Shown here: positions 55,200-64,000 of the stretch, piece by piece
Layout of the letters: every line of letters starts with the position of its first letter
How positions within the stretch are numbered: position 1 is the first letter of the stretch
Program-made: the position numbers and the translations under genes
The notes under the pieces: generated by a model
Databases searched by the model: none
Told to the model about the DNA's origin: nothing
What the model saw: only the letters and a program-made list of their open reading frames with translations
Assembly: GCA_021029095.1 (NCBI GenBank)
Contig: JAJOHG010000016.1
Coordinates: 496,001 to 560,000, forward strand
DNA from: Phellopilus nigrolimitatus
Taxonomy: Eukaryota > Basidiomycota > Agaricomycetes > Hymenochaetales > Hymenochaetaceae
DNA length: 64,000 nt
Reading direction: 5' to 3'

Positions 55200-55817
55200 C
55201 TACTTGGAGATAACCTCGGGTGACAAGGGCGAGAGTTTTGTTCGGTTGATCTCGATAGGTATAGCAGTGGTGCTCTTCGACGGTTGCAGAGGTGCGGGCT
55301 GATAGAGCGGACGGCCTGGCTGCGCGAGGATGTCCTGCGTAGACTTGCTATTCCTATACGGGTGGTCCGCAGGCAAGAGCGTGGGGTCAGGATGTAATAT
55401 CGAAGAAAGCAGGCCAGAATTTGTACGGTTGAGATTTGTGTAAGAGCGGCGGTCGACCTTCGCAAAAAGGTCTCTTTGCCTTTGTGCCTCTGCTGCTGCC
55501 TCCGCAAGCCTGCGATCTGCGGCAGAGGGAGCAATCTCTCTGTTCGTGCGCTCAGCCTCTCCGAACCGTCCTCCGTCTTCATCCGTCGAGAAGTCAAGAT
55601 CATCCGCAAACTCGATCTTCCGCTGTTTTGACGACGGCTCGGGGAAAACCCCTCCGACCACCTTCGATCCAGCAGTTGCCGATGGCGGACGCATCTTCAA
55701 GGACGTTCTACTATTTACTGTCTTCGTATTTGATTGTGTCGAAGAGCACTGCTGGGACGAGCTCGACCTTGCAGGCGACTTCGAGTGCTTCCCCTTCGAC
55801 AGAACTCCACTGGGCTT
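55200..55817 (-). pseudogene. fragment of a DUF3295-like fungal gene
   Basis: An open minus-strand exon runs from an acceptor-like CCGCAG (about 55818) to a TAG at 55200. It reads KPSGVLSKGKHSKSPARSSS, a Glu/Arg/Ala-rich stretch (AAAEAQRQRDLF), and then SGLLSSILHPDP and LPADHPYRNSKS. The last segment resembles the RTQSGLLSxLxNPDP...HPYRR motif of the fungal DUF3295 / areA-GATA-like family. The usual upstream and downstream parts are absent. It sits between two copies of an eIF2-gamma exon end, which suggests a rearranged insertion. Family assignment is moderate. Confidence 0.45.
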
Positions 55818-55884
55818 CTGCGGTTGTAGACCTGTTTCTTACTGCCATGGGTGCGTTGTATAGAAAACCAAGAGAGAAACCATG

Positions 55885-55960
55885 GTGTGTGACGTACTTT
55901 AGCATTCACGTAGCCCAGCTTGATGGTGACGTTTAGGACAAAGTTCAGATATGACAAGTT
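55885..55960 (-). pseudogene. duplicated eIF2-gamma exon fragment
   Basis: The minus-strand reading NVTIKLGYVNAK, followed by the donor GTACGT, corresponds to the eIF2-gamma G-domain exon end (NITIKLGYANAK). The main pseudogene has the same exon end at 54915-54965. The two fragments flank the DUF3295-like segment. Confidence 0.6.
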
Positions 55961-56478
55961 CAAGTTCGTGTGAACGACTAAACAATGATTTTAGAGATTA
56001 CATAAGTTTTGTTGATGACGAAGTAACGGGTTATCTGTATTTTTATGGTCGAAAATTGCATTGCACCTCTGCCTTGTGTAATTACTACGTGTTTTCCTAT
56101 ATATGTAGATCACTTTTTGGTTGAGGTTGTTTGAACGCCTCCAGATACATCACTCGGATGTCTCCGACTATGTCTAAAAAACATTTGTCGGCTAATCCTC
56201 AACCAACATCTGGGCAAGTCTTGCATAAATAAGTACAAAATGTAATACCGATCTTGCTGCCCATCGGCCTTATAACACAACACAAACCCTGTATTAACAC
56301 TTGTTGTAGCATTATAAAACCTTACATGATATCCTCCAATTACAGCAATGTAAGTCTTAATCTACTAGAAAATTTTCCGTCTTTTCGCCAGTTTGTCCTA
56401 AACATAATATGTGTATTTAATTAAAACATTTCAATTATGTTTTTTCAAAAAATCCCATATCAACATTTCCACAATTCA
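55961..56478. other. AT-rich intergenic, nothing recognised
   Basis: No coding signal. It is probably the 3' flank of the F-box gene. Confidence 0.5.
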
Positions 56479-57995
56479 TTATTCGACACTATTTGTGACA
56501 CTTCTAAGGCGTATACCTCTGTTTGTCTTAACAACATTTGACTCAGTTGGCGGTGTAGACTCTAAACGCCTAACGTGCCGGAGATGCGGAAGCCCTTCGT
56601 TTGGAAGTACAGCCTCGGATCCAGACACGCTTGATATATCTGCAGCAGTCTCCAGGCGGAAAGAGTCCACCACAGAGGAGGAGCGAGAGGTTTGTTCGCC
56701 TAATATGCGCAGCAGCGTGGTGATAGCGATGCCTCTTCGTTTTCTTTCTGCCTTGGCCATCCAATGGAAGGTGCAGACGGACAATGATGCTCCCAACATG
56801 CGTGACTGCGGGCAGGGAGGGATGAGGCATCTGGAATAAGGGATGTCACTGAGTATCAGATTTGGTGTTGCATGGGATGTCACCGCACGAGACTGGATGT
56901 TGTGTATGGACGAAAGTAGAACGGCAATGATCGACTGTCTTCCGCGGACATCGAGTATGCCAATGAGATAGCCGTCTATCAAATCTATGTCGTCGAAATC
57001 ACACTATACAGAAAAGCATCAAAAATGTCATCTCACGTGCCCCTTCATAAGTTGTACAGATACGCACCTCACAGATTGCAACCGAGCGGTCTTCCTTCCA
57101 GAATGTCAGGATAACTTGCTCCTGCATGCAGGTTGCCGAGACATCGCCACTTAACTTTGAAACCATCACCCGTCCGCTTGATTTACGAAGGCCTTCCGGC
57201 TTACATCTGTAGAGAAATGTCGGTGTTCCAGTCTGGGGCCGAATTTGGAACATTTCGAGAGTTCTGCATAGCAGTATAGCAGCAAAGTATCAGCATTACA
57301 TTCATATTGTCGACATATTGTATTTCTTACCTTTCGTCGACATCACTGTCAGTAGACTCACTTACCACGAGCACACGCACGTCACCATTCGCCTGCATGT
57401 CATAGCTGAAGTTTCGCACTCTCAGCATCTGCACGCCGCGCGGGCCAGACGAAACGCGCTGCGGATATGTCCAGATGCATTCACTACCCCGCACATCCCA
57501 GCACTGCAAGTACCCCGCGGGCCACAGGACAAGGAGTAGTGCGCCCCCAGGGAGCAGCGCCGTGCGCCAGCCGAAGTCGGTCACTCTGCCAAGTGCACCG
57601 TCGGAGTTCGTAGACCCGATGGGCACTGTAACCTCGCGTGTGGGCCGTAGCGGTCTGCGAGTTGGTGCAGTTCGAATGTCTCCGGCGCGCATGCACGACA
57701 AGGGAGCGCAGATCAGGCCAAGTGAGTTCACTGACGGAGATGTGACGGGGCAAATCAGGTGCACGTTCTTGGTCCAGCTCACGGAGGCATCTTAGCCAGA
57801 CGGATTTGTTGGAAACGACCGCGAGTAGAAACTTGCATGTCTGAAATAAAACAAATACATTGATTGCTTCGCGATTCGACCAGGTAAGCATTTGAAAATA
57901 CCTACAGCCTCAAGAGCCAGGATTTCGTCCAAGCCACAAAACGATGCGATTTCGATCCAGATGTCATCTGGGACTGCAGAGATGTCGAAAAGCAT
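56479..57995 (-). pseudogene. F-box domain protein gene with a single frameshift
   Basis: Four exons: 57995-57906 (F-box, MLFDISAVPDDIWIEIASFC), 57840-57331, 57263-57068 and 57003-56479. All splice sites are GT-AG. The intact frames read TCKFLLAVVSNKSVWLRCLR and SELTWPDLRSLVV, then, shifted by one near 57645-57665, RPLRPTREVTVPI, DFGWRTALLPGGALLLVLW and GYLQCWDV. The later exons are open to a stop at 56479 (about 500 residues in all). F-box proteins recruit substrates to SCF ubiquitin ligases. The family is large in basidiomycetes, and the C-terminal part is likely a beta-structured substrate module. Exon 2 is 510 nt where a length of remainder 2 is needed, so one frameshift or one base-call error separates this from an intact gene. 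Confidence 0.7.
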
Positions 57996-58656
57996 CGCTC
58001 AATAATTCAATACTGCCATACGTAGCAGGGCTTGCATCTTTGTATGCTGCACACAGTTTGCGTCATACTGATCACCAGCTGCCACTCTGTGGTGGATGAC
58101 TACAAAGCTATGTTTGCGCGGAGTGAGCAGCAAAGCTATTTGGACTCAAGAGTATCGAGGTAGGTTCGTAATCAGTGTTATATTCAGTCGTCTTTTATAT
58201 CAGTGTTATCAGGCTGACGTTTTCTTCGTCTTCGTCTTCATAACAAGGCACCCCCGTGTCTCTTTGCTAAACGATTCGCCCATAGGTCTTCCGGGAGCGG
58301 ACAGAGCACTGCTTGTATATCCTAGGGTTCGGATATACACGGCAGACAGCGAGGTGGGCATCAGGGAAACCCAAAATGAAATATACTTTTAAACCGAAAC
58401 TATATAGCAATATATGGAGTATATTGCATATACAGTGGTATATCGCCACTAGAATCAAATATATAGTGAAGATAGGGCTATCTAGTTTGGTCACAGTAAT
58501 ATATATTACAATATAACACAAGATTTTGGGTATACAGCAGTAAATAGTGCAATATTTGGTATATCAAGTATAACTCCTTTTCATTTGATACATATGCAAA
58601 GTCAATATGCAATGAGTCTCAAAGTACGAGCAAAATAATTTATAAGCCGTCCCCCA
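57996..58656. other. AT-rich intergenic
   Basis: Dense ATATAC and TATAT motifs from 58300 to 58560. No gene seen. Confidence 0.5.
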
Positions 58657-59219
58657 ATGCTTGACGCAGCATACGACGCTCTCGCCCGCGTTTTCGATGT
58701 GTCCCAGACGTGCACGCGATCCCGGGGCATGCCGCCCCAACTGCGTCGACCTCCCTCCCCTTACCCTTTCACTCAGGACACGCCGCCTGACGCCGCCTCG
58801 CATGACATGACCGCGCGTCTCACTGCGCTTTTGGCCCAGGAGCTCTCGAGCCGCACGCTCGCGACGCTGCACCTGCACACCGCGCCGCTCTCCGCGGTTG
58901 CCATGTCCGTCGTGCATCTGCTTACGGCGGGCTGGGACGGGCTCGTCGGGCTCTGGGACACCGCCGTGCCCTCGGCGGACGAGGTCGCCAACCCCGGCCC
59001 TGAGGCGCGCGCGAAGCGGCACCGGATATATATAGACAGCGCGGGCGGGTGAGATGCGCCGCCCCGGCGGCTGGTGCTGCTCGCGGTGCTGAAGAGCCAC
59101 ACGGGACGGGTGACGGGAACGGTGCTCGGCGCGGACGGCGTACAGCTGCGCGCTGGACTCGATCGCGCGAAGCTGGGACGTCATGAGCGAGGCGTGCGTG
59201 CACACACAAAACGGGTACG
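58657..59219 (+). pseudogene. YTM1: fragment of YTM1 (WDR12) ribosome-biogenesis WD40 gene
   Basis: YTM1 acts in the PeBoW-type complex for 60S subunit maturation. The readable order is a variable linker with PYPFTQDTPPD, a WD repeat (LATLHLHTAPLSAVAMS, LLTAGWDGLVGLWDTAVP), an acidic/basic linker ending AKRHR, and after a frame change VLKSHTGRVTG, then CALDSIARSWDVMSEACVHT. A stop follows. It covers only the middle part of the protein and is interrupted, so it is a gene fragment. Confidence 0.7.
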
Positions 59220-59269
59220 TCTAGTCTTCTTTTAATGCGAATTGGCGGTGAAGCTAAGTTTCTCCGAAC

Positions 59270-59510
59270 GTCAGGACCAACCCCCGTGCTCTTCGTCGTC
59301 TCCGCACGGCTTGCGAGCGCGCGAAGCACACCCTCTTCTCGGCCGCGCAAACCATCATTGAAATCGACTCGCTCTTCGAGGGCATCGACTTTTACTCCTC
59401 CTTCACCCGTGCTCGTCTGAGGAGCTTCGCCAAGATCTATTCCGTACCATGTTAGAGCCGGTCGAGAAGGTTCTCCGTGACTCGAAGATCGACAAGGGTG
59501 AGCGACACGA
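59270..59510 (+). pseudogene. fragment of a cytosolic HSP70 gene
   Basis: Frames read [20 protein letters not shown] and [20 protein letters not shown], then after a shift [27 protein letters not shown]. This is the late ATPase-domain segment of HSP70. The downstream VLVGGSTRIPR region is not readable. Confidence 0.85.
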
Positions 59511-59639
59511 AGTCCTTAAAGGATCGTCGGAAGCTTGCTGGAAACGACGGACTGACAAGGTTAAGCTCGTCCAAGCGTCCTTTAACCATATGGTCCTATC
59601 GCTGACGTCTTCCTGATGATTCTTAGAGCTTTCACAGCA

Positions 59640-60345
59640 CAAGGCCAGATTTCTCCGTCACGGTCGAGCTCGAAGGTATGTGAAGAGCTCGTTTTTACAT
59701 CATAGCGTTTGAGTGTGCAGAGTACAAGACACGCGGGTCATTGGGAGTCGAGTTATGTCCTTTCACTTTGAACACCCTTACTTTTCATGCTTATATGGTG
59801 AACGCTAGCTGTCGCGATCCTTGCTGTCATTCAATCTACCAAGAATGCGTTCGCGCCTCCGACGGTTATCATTGAACAACACCGCCCGCCGATGGACAAG
59901 TACATCATCGGTGAGCGTTGCTACACTTCTGGGATTTACCAGTTGACTCATCTGGCACATTCAGAACTTCCTCCTGATGATGCCGCGTTGCTTCAGCGAT
60001 GCAGAGCGCGATCGTGCTGACATTCTGTTCGTTTTTATCAGGCTTGATCGACGGAAAGGAGACGGCCGAACAAGCTGCAATACGCGAGCTGGAGGAGGAG
60101 ACGGGGTTCAAGGCGGACAGAGCCATCGAGGTGTCGCCCATCGCGGCGACAGATCCAGGTCCGTCATCGATTTACCTCTTCCTCGTTGCGCATGGCGCGT
60201 CCACCGCACAAGAATGACGACGGCAAGCATGAAACTCGCCGTGCTGTGCATGATCTTCCCCGACGCGCTCGAGTTCATCGATGCGAAGCTTGAGGAAGGC
60301 GGGGCACATCGTCAAGCGGGTCGTCGAATCGCTTAAGAATGTGTA
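59640..60345 (+). pseudogene. decayed Nudix hydrolase (ADP-ribose pyrophosphatase type)
   Basis: Nudix ADP-ribose pyrophosphatases cleave ADP-ribose to AMP and ribose-5-P. The exons read AILAVIQSTKNAFAPPTVII and EQHRPPMDKYII; then an intron (GTGAGC at about 59912 to CATTCAG) joins IIELP. After a region whose donor is lost comes GLIDGKETAEQAA with an intact Nudix box of the form G-x5-E-x7-REUxEExGU (REL-EEETG) near 60045-60110. An intron (GTCCGTC to CGCACAAG) leads to MTTASMKLAV and DALEFIDAKLEEG, followed by a frameshift before HIVKRVVESLKN. The 5' exons are not confidently placed. It is nearly intact and recently broken. Confidence 0.8.
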
Positions 60346-60844
60346 CATCTCAACACGACTTTCCTGCTTTTTCTTTCCCTGTTCCAGCGGATTCTCAAGG
60401 CAGATCGGATTCGCATAATCAGTCTCACCTCTTGCATCCTCGGGGACCGCTTCTGTGGGGGCTGGGGTGTCCTGGGATTCTCTCCCAATCCGACCGCACT
60501 CGCAAGGGCCTGCCTCGAATGAGTGGAATTGGCGCTGTGGACTCTCTTATTGTATTTTATACGCAGGTACACAATTAATTAACAATCTCGTAATAAATCA
60601 TATAACTTGCTTTTACTTGTCGAACGTCCTTGTTTGTGTACACGAACTCTCCTGGAAATTCGCGTAGATTACGTCACCCATGTACAACATCTGCGCGCAC
60701 AATCACAAGATAGCAAGATACAGACGAAACCCGGTCTTTGAACACGCCCGAGTCCACTGCCGACCATAGCAAATTCGAAAATACAAAGCAGAAACCCCCG
60801 CTATCCCATTACAAAAAATCCCGAAACCCGAAGAAAATAAACAT
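60346..60844. other. intergenic / 3' flank
   Basis: No gene seen. The end of this stretch is probably the 3'UTR of the next gene. Confidence 0.45.
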
Positions 60845-62332
60845 TCAATGGCCCCAATGGTGCATTTTATCCTTCACCCTCCCCACCAGCCTGCGCGCCT
60901 TGCCTTTCTTCTTCCCATCTCCCTTATCCTCATCACTCGCGGCCTTTCCGTCCGGCACAGGCGCGCCAGCAGACGCCGTAGAGCCAAGCGAGCTCGTCGA
61001 GGGCACCTTGGCGCCGCCCATGGCAGCGACCGAGACGCCCGCCCCGTCCTTGACGTGTGCCTGCGCGGGGCTCGCCGCGAGGCGTGCGCGGTCCGGCTGC
61101 TCTGCAGGCTCTTCCGTCACACTGTCCTTCGGCGGCGGACGCGGCGGGCTGGCGTCCACAGCGGACGCAGAGGCTGTCGCAGAGGGCGTCGCGGGGTGCG
61201 AAGGCGGGGGCGTCGGGAGGCTCGCCATGTTCGAAGAAGACAGATCGCGCTCCGAGCCGGGAAGAGGGACGCGCGCGGGGGAGTTAGCCTTCGCGCTGGG
61301 GCTTGAGGTGCGGGAGGCTGGAGGTGTGCCATGCTCTGGGTCAGGAGGCGGGATGTGCATTGTACCAGTCGGAATGGGCTCGTCTAGCCGCGCGATTGAG
61401 TATTTCGAGACGGAAGGGGTGGGAGGATCTGAATTATGGAGAGGAATGTGTGCGGCGGGCGTGCTGGGCGCGTTTGAGGCATTTGGGGTATCTAGCTTGG
61501 CGGCGGAAGCTGGGTCTGCATCTAGGAAAGACACGACAAGAAGTTAGAATGTGCAGAAATGGGGAGGCAGCCACGAAGACTGGAAAGGATGGGAAGACGA
61601 AGCGAAAATAGAAGAAAGCAAACTAGAACAGAAGAAAAAACGAAAGCAAATTTGAGATATTCACCAGCATTCTCTACTGAGGCGGCGTTCTCGACTCCGC
61701 CAGTCGAAATCTCTCCATTCCCATTCTCGTTTGCGTCCGCACCGGTATTAGACCAGGTAAAGTTATCCGCGAAGACGTCCGAAGGAGAACCCAGAGAGCG
61801 AGTGGAAGGTGCAAGAGCGGTCATCGATGCGTTGTCCACGGCAGTATTGGTTTCAGAAGATATCGGCATGGGCTTGGCGGTTGATGCGGGGTCTGGTTGC
61901 GCGTCGACAGTAGGCGTATCTTTCGTGCTTTCAGCTACAGATTCAGAAATCAGAAATTACAATTTGAGGAAATCGATGAAGTTACTCACGTAAATGAGAC
62001 CCGAATGCACCGACGACACGTCCAGGCAAGTAGTCCCGCATGGAATCGACTCCACCTGCGAACGCGTGCTGCACGCCTTCGCGCGTAGGCAGGTACTGTG
62101 CGGCGGCCTCCCGGCTATCTTGGATGACAGAGCTCACGGTGTTAGGCGAAGCGGCGTCGGACAAATGGTCGAGCGCGTCACGCCGGTTGGCAGCGGCGTC
62201 AGATCGCTCGTTTGCATCAGGCGGGTAAGATCCGGGGAGGCCAAGGCCGGGCGTCGACGCGGTCGACGCGGTGCTTGCGACAGCGGCGGGGTTGGATACG
62301 GGCTGCCAGTGGTCGATGTCGGTGGAGGCCAT
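60845..62332 (-). CDS. uncharacterised Pro/Ser/Thr-rich protein with basic C-terminal tail, 429 aa
   Basis: Three exons: 62332-61990, 61934-61665 and 61521-60845. Splice sites are GTGAGT/CTGTAG and GTGAAT/CCTAG, phases 1 and 1, total 430 codons including the stop. The N-terminus is MASTDIDHWQPVS. A small helical element, HAFAGGVDSMRDYLPGRVVG, sits at about residues 88-107, the type seen in many basidiomycete hypothetical proteins. The rest is low complexity (Pro/Ser/Thr/Ala) and predicted disordered. The C-terminus KKKGKARRLVGRVKDKMHHW is a basic amphipathic helix. There is no signal peptide or membrane span. A stress-protective or membrane-binding role is inference from the tail only. A fragment of a similar gene end is at 12603-12880. 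It is one of the best-preserved genes in the window. Confidence 0.8.
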
Positions 62333-62471
62333 CGTCGCTGTTGTCGTTGACTTTGGGAAAAAGTAGACGAGTACTTATAGCTGAGCGGCATGCTGATATC
62401 GTAGGCTGTAGTTGGTGCAAACTATAGAGATGGCAACTCGTCATCGTGGGGTCGAAAAGTGCTGCGACGCG

Positions 62472-62479
62472 TGACGTCA
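62472..62479. promoter_or_regulatory. CRE-like palindrome TGACGTCA
   Basis: A perfect bZIP (ATF/CREB) consensus lies 140 bp upstream of the ATG at 62332. Such sites serve stress-responsive bZIP factors in fungi. The match is exact, but use is not shown by sequence. Confidence 0.5.
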
Positions 62480-62649
62480 TCACGGTACGCGTCGGTTGCT
62501 CCCGGACACGGTCTTAGCCGACTTATGTAAGATATTTGGAGGCCGTACAGCGAGGTTTTGCCCTCCCCTCTTCTTCTTCCCCCGCTTCCAGTGATGTAGC
62601 TACAGCAGACGATATTTACAAACGTGATCGCCGCCAATCCCAAATGCCG

Positions 62650-62785
62650 CTCGACTACGCTAGATTTCCGAGTGTGTGGCCCGCCCAGGAAGGTTGTCTG
62701 CGGTTTCTGACAGATTTGCCTCCGTCTGCATATAAATCTCGCTGAACTTGTCGTCGAGCATCTTCTGTGCAAGCGCCTGGCTTGA
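62650..62785 (-). pseudogene. exon-1 remnant of the helical family
   Basis: The minus-strand reading KFSEIYMQTEANLSETADNL, then PG and, after a one-base shift, GHTLGNL corresponds to the family N-terminus (NLNKVYAQAEASLSES...TADNLPGPGRTLGN). It lacks the 8-10 residue SSISTNA segment and runs into a TAG. It is the only family trace on this side of the graveyard, 11 kb from the nearest member. Confidence 0.6.
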
Positions 62786-63179
62786 TTATTCCATTTTGCG
62801 GGATAGTAATAGCTGAGCGAGGCGGAAACGATGACGTGCAGGAAATGTGCGTATACAGCCTCTACTGATGTTCATGGAGTCCTTGAAAGTTTATCTCACG
62901 AATTTTTGAGTGCATAGCTGATCTCAAAGTTTCGGAGGAGCAAAGCGTAAGCGTCGTTGCGAAGTGTATAATCGAGCAATGCTGGAGGCCGGAAACCAGG
63001 ATTATCCGCCATCATCCCGAAAATCTTCGCAATACTAGTTCCGCAGTGCTTTCGTTTATTGAAAACTGTAGCAGTCGCCGAGGTAGGAAGTTGAACGCAT
63101 AACTTCAGGGCAGACTTACCCCTACGATCGATTGATCGATCGGACGAAATACTTTATATATTCACTGTCTCCACTCTCG
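62786..63179. other. spacer, nothing recognised
   Basis: Includes a CGATCGATTGATCGATCGG tract near 63126-63145 and a TTTATATATTC box near 63151 that could be a promoter for the following fragment. Confidence 0.4.
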
Positions 63180-63400
63180 TCCTCTCAGCTCAGCTCGCCC
63201 CCAACACCGATCCATTATGACAACCAATTCGACAAGCCCCAAGCACAATATTCTGGTGTCGTCTTATAATACTAATGCCAGCTGTAGGAACTCGAGCTGG
63301 TCATCGCATTGTCCGTGCTCGTACTGACTAGTTAATCGATCTAGGGATGCCGGTCTCTGGCAAGAGCAATTTCGGAATCGACATGGTCTGAAAGGTGAGT
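63180..63400 (+). pseudogene. fragment with a Walker A motif (P-loop NTPase, possibly AIG1-like)
   Basis: ATG at 63217 (MTTNSTSPKHNILV). In other frames ELELVIALSVL and GMPVSGKSNFGIDMV can be read, the latter an exact GxxxxGKS P-loop. The order (beta strand, P-loop) resembles the N-terminus of fungal AIG1-type GTPases (VIAVMGxTGxGKSNF). Frames are interrupted and only about 50 codons are visible. Function cannot be assigned. Confidence 0.35.
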
Positions 63401-64000
63401 TAGATGAGTTCCTTTTACCTTTTTTTTATCGCGTGTGCGCAGGGACTGGAAGTTTCGATATTCTGCGCCCTTTGTGTGGCATACCCACTAGCCCCTTTAT
63501 CTTCTCGGGCCCTTGGTGCGTTACGCTGCTCGTATCGTGCCTCCTTTCTTCAGATATCTGGATTGTGTAGCGGATGTACGAGTTCTGGCGCGCGGCGATT
63601 TGGCTCGATCACCGTCGGGTGCTCCTTCGTTCTTCGGAACTTTTTCTACAATCATTCTCACACATCGTATGTCCACTTATCGACCTCGATTGCTGTTGAT
63701 CTCTATCCCTCTCTGTTTACCCATATTCCAGCCCTCGCAGCTCTTTTCTTTCTTTTATTTCAAAACTCCCCTCGCTTTCAAAGCAGCCTCCTGCTCGTAT
63801 TGCTCCCGCCGCAGTGTCCAGGCAACTGTATAAAGCAGCCGAGGGCGAGGGAGTTGCTTTCCCCCAATCCCCGACTAGTTTGCTTGCAAGGTTGTTTAGA
63901 GATGCCGATGGCGGCTGTTATGTACATGGGCAGGCGCGCTTGCATGCCCGGATTTCCTATTGTCTCGTCTTCCATATTTCTCGCCCTCTACCCACTCTCT
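63401..64000. other. unassigned right edge
   Basis: Intron-like GTGAGTTAG near 63397 and GTGTGCGCAG near 63432 could continue the preceding fragment. Otherwise pyrimidine-rich sequence without a supported gene. Confidence 0.4.

Noticed and set aside
52478..60345. RIP-like mutation as the cause of pseudogene decay
   Set aside because: Lesions that I can read are indels, lost splice sites and truncations; there is no clear excess of C-to-T changes and the fragments remain GC-rich.
52300..60345. processed (retrotransposed) pseudogenes
   Set aside because: The eIF2-gamma, Nudix and F-box copies keep introns in ancestral-looking positions and show no poly-A tails.
60738..61547. 269-codon open frame on the + strand
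   Set aside because: Antisense by-product of the GC-rich third exon of the minus-strand gene at 60845-62332.
1..64000. tRNA, rRNA and CRISPR arrays
   Set aside because: I looked for tRNA B-box-like GGTTCGA, rRNA-like stretches and spaced repeats; none convincing. Repeats here are tandem or dispersed, not spacer-separated.
1..64000. LTR retrotransposon or DNA transposon coding regions
   Set aside because: No reverse transcriptase, integrase or transposase motifs are seen in any frame, although repeats are abundant. Non-autonomous elements remain possible (see island and Z).

Overview
This window looks like accessory, probably subtelomeric-like DNA from a basidiomycete fungus (Agaricomycete type). 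The evidence is short GT-AG introns of about 50-90 nt with CTAAC-like branch sites, a secreted double-psi beta-barrel (RlpA-like) gene with a 21-nt micro-exon, an F-box family typical of polypore-like fungi, and decayed copies of ordinary nuclear genes. There is no operon logic, and I see no recognisable transposase, reverse transcriptase, tRNA or rRNA. Intact conserved genes are rare; most of the window is segmental duplications, lineage-specific families and pseudogenes. All calls come from reading the sequence, without database searches.

Layout. (1) 1-23.3 kb: a large inverted duplication. Three small or coiled-coil genes on the + strand (324-793 broken, 1474-1701, 2330-3004) are mirrored on the - strand in the same outside-to-inside order (23055-22282, 21743-21486, 20419-19736). 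All share a promoter, a 5'UTR intron and a 3'UTR. Between the arms lie a decayed phosphoketolase gene (3.3-5.0 kb), a 3.5-kb tandem duplication carrying two secreted DPBB genes on the - strand (5469-6450 intact, 8989-9894 frameshifted), and a third, inverted, intact DPBB gene (15070-15774). (2) 24.6-52.3 kb: a nested segmental array. Named blocks (here Y, Z, W, V, the helical-family gene, T, X) recur in the same order. Each round carries one - strand member of an uncharacterised family with a near-invariant N-terminus (31-32 kb, 36.5-37.6 kb, 41-42 kb, 50.2-51.4 kb), plus remnants at 24.6 and 62.7 kb. Z holds a recurring GC-rich cassette with a GATCGCGCGCGATC-like palindrome and a GAGAACTCGCCTT core. 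(3) 41,196-50,970: a 4.98-kb direct tandem duplication. About 3.35 kb is identical by eye, and the junction creates a chimeric, frameshifted gene. (4) 52.5-60.3 kb: a graveyard of decayed conserved genes: an F-box fragment, an intron-bearing eIF2-gamma pseudogene, a DUF3295-like fragment, an F-box gene with one frameshift, and then YTM1, HSP70 and Nudix hydrolase fragments. (5) 60.8-62.3 kb: a well-formed three-exon gene for a disordered Pro/Ser/Thr-rich protein with a CRE-like site upstream. The last 1.2 kb holds a family remnant and an orphan Walker A motif.

The genes do not form one obvious pathway. The coherent story is genome architecture: three expanding lineage-specific families (coiled-coil, DPBB secreted, helical), each carried with its own promoter inside duplicating blocks, next to a dump of truncated housekeeping genes. 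The best candidates for something new are the helical family with its repeated block architecture, the Z palindromic cassette, and the inverted coiled-coil cluster.
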